From assembly GCA_027919835.1 (NCBI GenBank), contig JANVFP010000048.1:1-64000 (forward strand): a DNA stretch of 64,000 bases, given 5' to 3'. The stretch is from Lentinula raphanica. Its lineage: Eukaryota > Basidiomycota > Agaricomycetes > Agaricales > Omphalotaceae. The notes below the pieces were generated by a model. That model was not told the DNA's origin. It ran no database searches and saw nothing but the letters and a program-made list of their open reading frames with translations. This document shows positions 19,703-30,225 of this stretch, one piece after another (within the stretch, counting starts at the first letter, position 1; each line of letters begins with the position of its first letter). A program made the translations under genes and the position numbers.

Positions 19703-22149
19703 CCGCAACAACAGAATTGATGTCAACCCATAGACTCTACATGAACGATTTCACTTTGAATTGAACACACATTTGAAAGTTGTACTCACCACTGAGTGAG
19801 AGTTATCCAAGATGACACCCAGAACTCGACCGTTCCTCTCTCCCACCATACCCGTGGTGTGAGCATGAGGTCCGGCTACAACCCTGATATAATCGCCCGG
19901 AGTGTGCTTCTTGACGAGACATTCCATTGGTATGACCTCAACTTGCTTGATACCATTATCCAGTTGGAGTTCCACCTCGCAGCTTTGTGAGAGAACAGTG
20001 CATATAACACCGTCGCTATGAGACGCGAGCAGATCGGTGGCTGCATCTAGTACCGAAACAGCTTCTCCTTCCTCAAATTTCCAAGTCTCAGGCACAGGCA
20101 GACTATGTTGACGCGCTAAGACCATCGGGTGTTGACTTTTCAGTAAGAGGTCCTTGTTAGTCGTCGAAATTGTATTTGCGATGGAAAGAGACGCTGGCGC
20201 AAAGTATTCCACGAGAAGTCCGGATTGGAAGGTCCAGTTGGCCCAGAGGAAATAAGGTGCGTCGTTCTCCGGAGTATGTTTTTCGATCGCAGGATGTTCT
20301 GACATAGCGCTTTCTAGGGTAGTGTCCAGAACCAGTTCGAGAGGCGGCCGTGTTGCATTGTCTGATTGGTCTGCGTCACCGAATCGATGCAAACGGGGTA
20401 CAAGCAACAAGCAAATAGACAAACGAGCAGGCATGGCTCTCAAACCACGAACAAGTCCTACATCTCCTCGATAGGGCCCTGGAGCATTGATTTGGACCCA
20501 AGTGCCCTCCGAGAATATCGATTTTTGGCGAGGTCGCACCCATAGACACGATTTGTAATCCTCAACAGCGATGGCTTTCATGGTGCTCAATTGAACGTCG
20601 GAACGATTTGAAAGAAAGAACAGGAGTTCTGAATGATACTGTGGCAATCTAGCTTCGATGTAGAGGTAATTCCCGATGCTGGGGTTGATGAAAGCGCTGC
20701 GAATCTCCGAAAGTAATGCCGGAGTGTGGAGAATGTTGTATAAGAGACTGTACTCCGATCCTACCTAGCAGACTTAGTGAGTATGGCTTCTAGGACATTG
20801 GATGAAGCACAATACATACCTTGCACTTGACACCGAAGAGAGACCAATCATCACATTCATGATCAACCTCTGGGAAGATACTTTCAACCCAATGTCGATC
20901 ACGACTGTTCAGATTCAATAACTCATCAACGCTGCTGTCGGGTACTTTTGGAGCGTCGTATTCAGCGGCCACAACTTCGGAAGCACGGTGGACATAGGTT
21001 TCTTCCAGATGATCAAGGAACGCAGCATGCGGGGTCTGAACAGTCGGCGTAATGCCGGTGGATGATATGGAAGACAAAATTACTGTTGTTTCATCGTCGA
21101 TGAACGAATCTTGTGTACAAGTCAGATTGTAATACATAGCAGGCATATTCTGAAATTGACAAACCTTTGTTGCTCAGTTCCCCTTCTGAATCCTCGCCGT
21201 CCTCGTCATCCTCCGCTTCAACATCAAAGAATTGCTTCAAGTGATCAGGGACCTGCTGCTTCTTGCGTCCGTTCTGCTGGATGAGTGGTGTATGTTGTGA
21301 AACTGGTTTGCGTGGAGCACGAAATTCTTTCCGATACATCGGTGCCTGTTCATTTGTGCATAGTTTAACCAACTGCGAAGCGGTTGAGAACTTTGAACAT
21401 ACGGTGGGTAAAGTGTCGTTTTCTCTCATAGCTTCTCCCAACTCATCAACGTGTTTAGTCCACTGAACTCGCTCCTCTGAGCCATCGATTGTATGTTGTT
21501 CAATAACGGCTAAGAATTCGGGTATGCCGTATGATTCTCGTGTGATGAAAGTCGTTCGAGCGACATCCAATGCTGTTTGCGCCGCCAAAGGTAGACTCGA
21601 CCGTTCCATTGAGCGTGACTCGAACGCGGAGAGCGGAGCCAGCGAAGAATGAGAGTCTGTCAGAAGATGCGCATGAGCAAGCGTAGACTTTACGGAGTCA
21701 GTGATACTTACCAAACACATCGTCGGCAATTGGTGTAGTGTCAGAAAGAAGATAAGAAGAATCCACATTCATAGAATCAACGGGGGGAGCATCTTGAATT
21801 AGGTTGATTGAATCTTCTGAGTGTTTTGTAGCTGTAGCGTCTGCAGATAGAAACGACGAGTCTATGGGAGGACAAGAGGGGGGAGAACCAGTGTCGGTGT
21901 TATCATCGTCTGACCCGTAATCTGCGTGGATGATCAGTAGGGACCACTATAGGTTTGACAAACGTACCCAAAAGCAAGTCCATGGGGTTGACCATCGCTG
22001 CTGTTGGATATAGGTCGACGGATGGAGGGGCTGACGGAGGGTCGAGAGAGAAGTCGTCGTCGTCGTCGCAAAAATTTCCTGTGTAGTTGGTTGATTTTGG
22101 CCGAGCTTCGCGTGATATTCTACTGCTACATACCTTGTACCTCTTCCAT
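19703..22149 (-). pseudogene. Spt5-like NGN/KOW gene truncated by the Z LTR
   Basis: Resembles the transcription elongation factor Spt5, which binds RNA polymerase II through its NGN domain. Six exons join without a stop for 698 codons: 22134-22149, 21968-22078, 21712-21921, 21165-21656, 20820-21109 and 19790-20764. The N-terminus is acidic (FCDDDDFSLD). Further on is the Spt5-style FFDVEAEDDEDGEDSEGE, then an NGN-like block (NPSIGNYLYIEARL) and KOW-like segments (GTWVQINAPGPYRGDVGLV, TPGDYIRVVAGPHAHTTG). After the donor at 19790 the gene runs about 87 bp into an intron and then meets the LTR at 19702. The C-terminal KOW exons are missing. Basidiomycetes often carry divergent Spt5-like copies besides the essential gene, and this is probably one. 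The true SPT5 cannot be excluded. Confidence 0.8.
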
Positions 22150-22375
22150 TGTTGCTATCGCCCTCTCCAGCTCTCGATTATCGGCTGTCCCTAGTTACCT
22201 TGAATCTTAAGTTCATCGCGCTCACTGATTCTGAACGCATGCTTACTTCGCCATTGGGGTTGGTCCTATTGTACGTAGAATAGTGTTATGTTTGTTATAT
22301 TCGGATATGACACAGATTGAGTATGAACAACATTCTACATTATAGTATGTACTTAGAAACTTACCACAACAACGG

Positions 22376-22610
22376 CGACGACGACGACGAGCAAGTAAGT
22401 TGAGGAAGAAAAAATGGCAGTTTCCCACGCGTTCTGCGATAGGATGACTCGAAGGCTCGGACTCAGAAGTTCGTTTTAGGAACCGGAGCGGGATTATGTA
22501 AGCTTCCTAAAACGAACTTCTGAGTCCGAGCCTTCGAGTCATCCTATCGCAGAACGCGTGGGAAACCGCCATTTTTTCTTCCTCAACTTACTTGCTCGTC
22601 GTCGTCGTTG
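22376..22610. repeat. Large hairpin: 107-bp inverted repeat with 21-bp spacer
   Basis: The left arm 22376-22482 is nearly the exact reverse complement of 22504-22610, with very few mismatches (for example TGGCAGTTTCCC against TGGCGGTTTCCC). The arms meet around a spacer at 22483-22503. It lies upstream of both the Spt5-like gene and the gene at 23679. No transposase is present. A miniature inverted-repeat element or a recent palindromic duplication could explain it. Confidence 0.85.
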
Positions 22611-23678
22611 CTGAGCTCATGCTCTTGAATAACCGTTCATGATTCCTCGTCTTTCCGCTCGGTGCTGTCGTGCTATCAGGAGGGCCTTTGAAGAGAAGAA
22701 CATAGGAAGTTCAGCTAGTCCACGCAGTAGTATAGCTATGGCGCACTTCTCAAGTCCATCATCGATGCAGGTGTGCTCACTCCTTTTGACGATCGATAAG
22801 GCTTTGTCGTATTCACGAATATTTCGAGGTGCTCCTTTCTAGTCAACGGTTAATATTCCTGTCAACACGTCTCGATTCGATTTCGCTTCTCGACGCAACC
22901 GAGCCTGACTACTTCACTTTCGGCGACATTCCTCAGAGGCCAACCTGCGTTTGCAATCACTTTTTTTCGACAACGCAGCTCAGCATTCTTACATCTGAGT
23001 GTCTGTTGTTCCACCGTTTGTACGTAGTGTCTTTTTTTCAACGGAGTTGCGGTGAGCCTTGACTTAGGACTACACCAGCGAACCCGCATGTCCAGCCTGG
23101 TGCTAACTTCTTCTAGTGATCCCTCCAAGGTAACACTGACCGGAGGTACATAGACGTACTCATCATCTCAACGGATTTTCATTGAACCTTCACTCAGGAT
23201 TATACAGGCAAACTTGTATCTTCAGCTCATGCCAGCTCTTCCGACGATACCTCTCAGGCGAAGCGCTTACATTGATAGTGTATTCTGTGATTTGTTGTTC
23301 CACCTTATGTAGTCGTTGAACCGTTCTCCTTGTGCGAAGAGAATCGGTGTGCCCGCGTTGTTTGCTACTATATCATGTTTGGTAGATTGACTATGTGTAT
23401 CATCAACGGTTGCAATGAGAACTGCTTGCTGTACCTTAATTGAAGTGTCTGAACGTATAACGATTATCTCAATAAGACCGTGAACAATGACAGAAGTGGC
23501 ATCCTAGTTGGAGGGCCCGAAACCACGTCGGCTGTGAAACAATGAGCGTCCGAAATGACGTTAAACTACGGGGTGGCTCTGGTGTGGCCAAAACAAGACT
23601 TGGTCACAATAGCCATAGCTATCCCAACAGCTCTCTCCTCTCCTCTCTCTCGTTTCACCCTTACCTCTCAATCCCATC
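22611..23678. other. Intergenic, no supported gene
   Basis: Short open frames only, with no splice pattern or family resemblance. The last 150 bp are pyrimidine-rich (CTCTCTCC runs near 23630), as expected of a fungal promoter for the downstream gene. Confidence 0.5.
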
Positions 23679-26600
23679 ATGCCAAAAACAAGAGCAAGAA
23701 CGCGTGCTCAAGCCCGAGCTTTGGAGAATGAAGAATCGACAAATCCCAAGGAGAACGATCAACGTAGGTCAGCTCATCCATCCTGGTTTCATAATTGACC
23801 TTGTTCAGCAGAAGCTGCACCTCCCGTGGATACCGTGGATACACAAGATTTTCCGAATCATGAAGGTACGTTGAGTCGTTAAGCTTGCTTGTTCGGCCTC
23901 TAAGAGGTATTCGCCAGGTGCTGCTCGTGCTCGAGTTGCCGTTCCAAAGGCCAAGGGCCCATCCAAAACAAAGGCCAACGCGAAAAGTAAAAAGAAGGCA
24001 GCAGGTCCGGTAAGTCTTAAGCGTTGTACAGTCCTTCTATAATTCTGAGGTCAATTGTTTAGAGTCATTCTCTTGAAGAGAGCGATCGACGTTCTGCCAT
24101 CGCCCTTAGCAAAACTTTACCCACCGACATGGCACCTCCCGTCGCAACACAAGCTCTGCTCAGCCAAGAGCCGACGAAGAAGAAGCAACCTCCGAAAACC
24201 AAGAGGAATGATTCAGAATCACAAGCAAAAGGCAATGGGAAAGGCAAAAAAAGAAAGGCAGCAGTTTTGGTAAGTCTAGATCGACGTACATACTGTATAT
24301 CATTCTGAGGGTGGACTTTTAGAATGATCATCCAGATGAAAACGTTGGACGCCCCTCCAATTTCCCTAGCAAGACCTTACCCACCAACTTAGCGCTGAAG
24401 GTCCCGCCTCCACGCACGAAAGAAGTGGACCTGAACACAGAAGGCGTCGCTGTTTTGCGGACTTTCTTGACAACAAGAATGACGCTTCCGGAAGCGCAGG
24501 CAGCATTAGATAGTTTGTTCGGCAGACAGGTTTCGGAGGAGCAGCCTTGGTATAGCCTTCTCAGTAAAATCACCAGCGTCGAGGATGAAGAAGGCATCGC
24601 TGCAGTCCAGGCTGAACTGGATTCAGCATTCACGAACGTAACAGAATTTCCGCCTACCACTGATGATCTGTTTGGAGGATCTCCATTGACGCCGATCCCA
24701 GCTTCCTCTTCTCCAGTCCATCGTCAAAAGCGTCTTACGGTTGAAAAAGTTGTCCTGTCTGGAGAAACTCCCTCGAAGTCAAAACCAATCCCAGCTTCCT
24801 CATCCCTAATTCATTCTCAAAACCATCGGTCAGTCGAAAAAACTGTCAAATTCGCTCCGGGACCAACTCGAAACCAAGTGGGACAGTCGCCCTCTGCAAC
24901 GACAAATCCTGCACGTTCGCAACGCGTTCCCGTTTCTACCTACGATTTACCCGAAGAACTTCCTTTCGATCCCGAAGAGGATCTGTTCGACTTCGAGTGT
25001 GACGAATTCGCTGACGAAGACAAGGAGATATTAGAACTGGTGAACAATGACATCCAACAAGATTTAGACATGTATTTTCCTGCAGCGTATTACGACAAGG
25101 CTGTTGCAGACAGAGTCTGGCACGAGCTAAACGATGGGCTGTTCGATGCCGCGCAAGCAGCAGCCGTGTCGAAGGATATGTTATCTAGATCTACCACAGT
25201 CGCTGAGCTTCGTGCGATGGTTCGTCTGGGTGATATCGATCAATACGAGATGCTTAGAGATACGGCAAGAACCGATTGGGCAGACATCGCGAGCAACGGT
25301 GGTGAAGATACCCAGACACGTCCAGCATCCCGCAATTCGCTCTTCGAAGGTTCGGACGACAACGCCGCGAGCGACGAACATAGACGTGATTTCTCCAATG
25401 CTCTCGTGGACTATCCTTCGAGCAGCTATGATCCGGACGACTTTGAACACGACAATGAAGAACCATTAGGTATTGTTGCAGATAATGATCCCGTTGACGA
25501 GGGTTATCTTGATGACGATGAAGAAAGAGAAGAGGACAACAAGGATTCAGAGGAGAGTGATGCGCATGAAGAGGAGGAGGAGGAGGAGGATGGCAGCAAA
25601 CGTCCTGGACGACTCTCTCAAGCCGTAAAGGAGGAGTTGACCGCCTTGCAGGAGGAATACGAAAAGAAGGTGGCAGCTGTAGCCGCCAAAGCGAAGAAGA
25701 ATGTTCATGCGTGTTGGCGTTATCTGAACGAAATAATCAGCACCCCCCGCAACATGACTGCTTGGAATGCTTACCAGGCTTGGTATGCCGAAAAGGGCGA
25801 CCAGAAGCGACCACCAAATAGTACGCCGAATTCAAGTATCTACTCTGGCTGATGCTGACCGATTCAATTTTCAGTGCTCCAGGCGGAGTGGAATGCTCAT
25901 GTAGCAAAGACGTACCGTGAAATTGTAGATGAAACCCTAAAGCCAGCAGATCGCAAAAACGAAGAATTGCTGCTCAAGCTCTTTGCTGAACAAGTCGAAT
26001 GGTACGAATCTCAATTAGATGCTTTCCGCGAGAAGAAGAATGCCGAGGGAAAACGTGCTGTCAATGTTCAGAAATTGTTAGAGCCCATATACGGGATGGT
26101 ATGTCCTCACGATTCAGTAATACATCTGATGTTTAACATATGTCTTAGGGCAAGAAGATATTCAAGGAGACGGGGGCCCATTTGTTAGGACACCTCATCA
26201 TCACCGATCACGGTGCCCGTGGAAAAACCCATAGTGTTAGTTGGGGTTGTACATCAGTCGTGGAACAGGTTATTAGAGACCACTCTATTGATTTGAGGAC
26301 GCAGTTGACAGATATAGAGGCCTTGATCAGGTGAGCCTCATGAAAGTCTCATGCCGGCAATGTATTGACATCCAGCTAGGAGGAAGGAGATGAAAAATCG
26401 TGGAGTCGACCAGAAGTTGGCAGAACTGGCAGTTTCGTGCTCTACGAAGGCCACCGACAAGACGATCAGAGATAGAAACCGCAGAGCCATACCGGCGATT
26501 TTCACATATGATACCGGTGAGGCTCCCGTGCCAGATACAAATTAGATCACCCGCTAAGTATTGACTATACCGCAGATCGAGTGGCAGGAACCAAGACTCC

Positions 26601-27708
26601 AAAGCTGGCTCCGGCGCAATTTTCAGAACATGCATATCAATACCATGTGCGGATAATCAACTGGCCGGTCGGTGTTCCTTTCTTCAATGCTGATGGGCAA
26701 ACTGTCCACAAAATGAGCTGCCCCAACCTGCGTAAGGTCGCCGTCCCCCGTATTGCGCAAGTCTTCCAGGATGCCAATTTTGACGTTCGAGAGGCCGACA
26801 AAACAGAACTAGAACAGGCTTTAAACCAGAAATGTTTCGAAATCGTTTCGTGGGAAGACGGTATATATTTTCAATGCTACTGAAAGCGCATTCCTGGCTA
26901 ATACGTCTTCACGATAGATGAGATTGAAATGGCGCTGGAGGATCAAGCAAGAATCCCGATTGTTCAAGACACGAACGGTGATATACTAATAACGGTGTCG
27001 TTTTCAAATGAGTATCAGAAGGCGATCGGAGGCGAGGAACATGGAGATGGTGATGACAAGGGCGAGAGTGATATCTCACAGGCAGCTTCCCTCTATCATG
27101 AGGACACCCCTTCGAGGACTCGCGTAACGTCACGGCCCATCAGTAAACCAGCAGCGGTTCCTAACCGGTGGTATCAAGGGCAGTCGATGCCTCAAAGAAA
27201 TAGACATGACAGCATGCCCCGTCACAGAGTAGAGTCGCATTCCCTTGATACAAGTCAGCGCGGGAATGCTAAGGCATCGATCAATAATCGACTAAAGGTA
27301 TTACTTCGATTATTTTCCTGCTATCCGTGTCTCTCAACGATATCCGCAGCCGCCGTCACAAGCAGATTCAATGAGCCAAATGAATCGACCTCAACCAAAG
27401 GTGCAGACTCTATATATGTTGTCTTCTCTGTGTGATGCTCAACAATATTTAAACAGCGGTCGACTTCAGTGATTATGGCGAGGTCATCTACTTCCGTCCC
27501 GTCTACGAGTACTACAGAACACAGAAAACCTTCGAGGCTTTCCGTGGTGCACGAAACACATGAAAGACGCTTCGCGGAGACTTCAAGGGTGGGGTTAGCA
27601 CAGGGAGTGAAAAGGAAGGCTGTATTATCAGACCTTGCTACACCTGTAGCGAAGCGTAGAAAAACAGATGAACGGTCGAGAGTAGTAGTAGGACATAGAA
27701 ATAGGTAA
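23679..27708 (+). CDS. Twelve-exon gene of unknown function, 1154 aa
   Basis: I do not recognise a named family. Exons joining in one frame are 23679-23763, 23809-23865, 23918-24009, 24063-24269, 24323-25835, 25875-26098, 26149-26330, 26380-26516, 26576-26860, 26918-27297, 27350-27400 and 27457-27708. They total exactly 1155 codons with the stop. The N-terminal 130 residues are basic and Lys-rich. Residues 130-600 include a helical block and a very acidic tract with an eight-residue acidic run. After that, two related segments start WNAYQAWY and WNAHVAKTY, perhaps a duplicated helical module, followed by ILGHLIITDHGARG-like conserved-looking sequence. The tail is Arg/Ser-rich with KRKAVLSD-like basic motifs. 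Similar long hypothetical proteins occur in mushroom genomes. Nuclear localisation is inference from the basic clusters. The second acceptor (CAGCAG) may allow one-codon alternative splicing. Confidence 0.82.
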
Positions 27709-27810
27709 TGATTGTAGCAAAGCAAATGTATTCATATGGATTGGGATATATGACAAACGTTCAAGTCCTTGCTTTGCATAATACCGTGCAGTGATTGTAA
27801 TTCAGAAAGG

Positions 27811-28272
27811 TAGTGGGCAACCCACTTGCATCGGAAACTCAAGTTGGGCTACCCATAGATGGGCTACCCACTTGGATGGGACACCCACTGTAGATGGGAT
27901 ACCCACTTGGATGGGACACCCACTGTAGATGGGATACCCACTTGGATGGGACACCCACTGTAGATGGGATACCCACTTGGAGATGGGCAGCCCACCCGAT
28001 GGGATACCCATAGATAGATGGGATGCCCACTGGATGGGATACCCAAGATGGGCTGCCCACTCGTATGGGATACCCATGAATGGGCTGCCCACTCGTATGG
28101 GATGCCCATGAATGGGTTGCCCACTCGTATGGGTTACCCATGAATGGGTTGCCCACTCGTATGGGACACCCATAGATGGGCAACCCACCTAATGGGATGC
28201 CCATGAATGGGATGCCCAGCTGGATGGGATACCCAGGAGTGGGATGCCCATGATGGGCCTACCCATGGGCAG
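27811..28272. repeat. Minisatellite of palindromic TGGGNNNCCCA units
   Basis: About 460 bp are built from TGGG-N3-CCCA-type palindromes about every 17-18 bp, such as GATGGGATACCCACTTG. Higher-order duplications of about 36 bp occur near 27870-27990. All reading frames stay open and encode WVSHPxGYP-like repeats, which follows from the repeat and not from a gene. It sits between convergent gene ends. Confidence 0.9.
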
Positions 28273-28553
28273 AGACCCCTTAGGGTGGTTTTTTCTACTG
28301 ATTTTTTTATCCTAACCTGGTGACCTTGGGAGGATGCCTGAAGTGTTTCAACACTCCTTGACAAGCTAGATTTATTTCCTGAATATTTATGAATTTGCCC
28401 AACTTTTTTGAAGGTGTTCCATTCACCGTGACGTAGGCACGGGTTAAAAAGCTTGTTCATACCAAATTCATACTGTATGTTCTAGAGGTAAGTATTAGGT
28501 AAGTATTCTAGAGGTGCAAGTAATAACATGACTATTCGATAGACTATAGCTTT

Positions 28554-29335
28554 CTAACTATCCTCGGACGAGTCTTTAACTTGTCCCTGCATGGATTCAA
28601 ACCGCGCTCGCAGTGCAAGGAGTTCCTCAACCTCTTCGACAGATCTAAAGGCTTCTTTAGCACCTTTGAATTGCATGATCTGCTCTCCGGTGAATCCTTT
28701 CGGAGGATCATAGCTTATGTACTCGGGGACCAAACGATCATTGGCAAAACACGGGTACTCTCGAGGGTCGAGGTCCAACACTTCCCAATTCTTGATATTC
28801 TAATCAATGCAGTGGCATGAGCAATCTGGATATCTGAGAACAGGAAGACCATTTCAGACCCTGTAATTCTCGCCATTCGCGCCTGCCAAGTCCAACTTAT
28901 CCGATTCTGCCTGGGACTTTGAGCCTTGAGAGTAAGCTGCATCAAATCACCTGCGCGTCAGTATACGGATGATGATCATGTTTGCAAGCACAGACTTACA
29001 TTGAATGTAGCTGGCTCGAAGGGCACTGCTGGCGCTCGCTAACAGTGTGCGTTGCAGCGACATGTATGAATATGGGAGGGATGTATTCTGATAAACAACA
29101 TGATCAGTTTCTTTTGATGTCCTTACATTGCAACCTGTGCTCGCTCGTGTTGAATGGAAAGGCGCAAACTCACCATGGGTTCTTGCGCTTCTAGATCTGT
29201 GATCAACACACAATCTGCTCCGGCGAGTCCTTCCTGAGCTGAACACTGGATCGACATAGCCTCAACGTTCTGAGCCAACATTACAGCTGAAAAGAGTAGG
29301 GCTGCAAATGGAAACATCACATTAGATGGTCGCAT
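28554..29335 (-). CDS. Small predicted secreted protein, spliced, unknown function
   Basis: It starts MRPSNVMFPFAALLFSAVML, a clear signal peptide with likely cleavage after NVEA. Exon 1 ends after EAQEPM at a GTGAGT donor. Further exons give NTSLPYSYMSLQRTLL, then a segment rich in Ser and charged residues. A final exon begins NIKNWEVLDLDPREYP and ends at TAG 28554-28556. The C-terminal exon is acidic with a helical EEVEELLALRARFE. The last intron has a weak donor (GTCTGA), so that junction is uncertain. The mature protein would be about 160 residues with few cysteines. No family is recognised. Confidence 0.6.
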
Positions 29336-29547
29336 GTTTTCTGGCTTTTGGAGGGTCTGGTCAGTCATGCAAAGTCGTAAGTATTGCATACACTGACAAG
29401 TCTTTGTAGCAAGCGATAGATCGAGATGAAGATACAATATTCTATGGTCCAAGAATCGGCCTACAACCAGACGTTTGTGAGTGAAATCATCAAACACAAA
29501 GAGGGCTTCACGGCCTACTGACCTGCAATGTCTTGACTAGAAGGGGA

Positions 29548-29808
29548 CTAGTATGGGAATGATACGCTTGACGAGCTGATATTTATACGAATCCCGGATT
29601 CAACACGGATTAGGTCCACATGAGCAGGACGCTGTAATTTGGGTAGTACACTGCCACCTCCAACTTGAAGTTGAGTCTGGCGATATAAATGACCAAAGGT
29701 ATCGCCAACGGACGTAGTACCTGATATGGGTCCCATCATTGATATCCTGCCGCTATCCCTTGGGCAAAGGTTTGGAAGCATAATACTATTCGTTCCCTTT
29801 CGTTCCAC
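29548..29808 (-). CDS. Possible short exon, unknown
   Basis: An 86-codon open frame (MERKGTNSIMLPN to SSVSFPY) lies upstream of the secreted-protein gene on the same strand. No partner exon or family could be found. It may be an exon of a gene whose other parts I cannot define, or chance. Confidence 0.2.
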   Translation of the reverse strand: MERKGTNSIMLPNLCPRDSGRISMMGPISGTTSVGDTFGHLYRQTQLQVGGGSVLPKLQRPAHVDLIRVESGIRINISSSSVSFPY

Positions 29809-29903
29809 TGAAACAAGCGCGGGATGGCAAGAGGGCTCGGAGTTGATATACAGTGGCTGGGGCTATTACCTTTGATCCATTCGGGAGAGTAACAGCACAT
29901 CTT

Positions 29904-30125
29904 TCAAGTCTTCCTGACTTTTGGCTCTTTTTTTTCGTCAGCGTACTGCTTCACTAACTCCTGCTTCTGGAGGGCGGGGAGAGGCGGAGCAGGACGTTTC
30001 TCAGAGAAGCTTGATAGACCTTCAATAAACAGGGAGCGTTGGAGAATGATATGGGTAGAGCGTCGCCACAGATAATTGTGTGAGTCGTTCACTGCATGTC
30101 GGATGAGAACGAAAGGAGGAAACAT
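29904..30125 (-). CDS. Possible 73-aa protein, unknown
   Basis: An open frame from ATG 30125 encodes a short protein with an aromatic/basic N-terminal half (SHNYLWRRSTHIILQ) and a Lys/Glu-rich tail. It is divergent with the ctp1-like gene, only 100 bp away, so they may share a promoter. Size and composition would suit a small mitochondrial subunit, but no family is recognised. Confidence 0.4.
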   Translation of the reverse strand: MFPPFVLIRHAVNDSHNYLWRRSTHIILQRSLFIEGLSSFSEKRPAPPLPALQKQELVKQYADEKKEPKVRKT

Positions 30126-30225
30126 TCATCAATGTGCAATGAACGCGCTTCACGTGACTAGACTATACGGGCAAATATTACATAATTTACTCAGAAGTGT
30201 TCCCGTTCCCACTTGTTCCTGCTCA

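Noticed and set aside
27802..28204. Overlapping repeat proteins (WVSHPxGYP type) on the minus strand
   Set aside because: All frames are open because the DNA is a short-period repeat without stops. No start context or splice signals support a gene.
27811..28272. CRISPR-like array
   Set aside because: Units are contiguous palindromes without unique spacers, and the host is a eukaryote.
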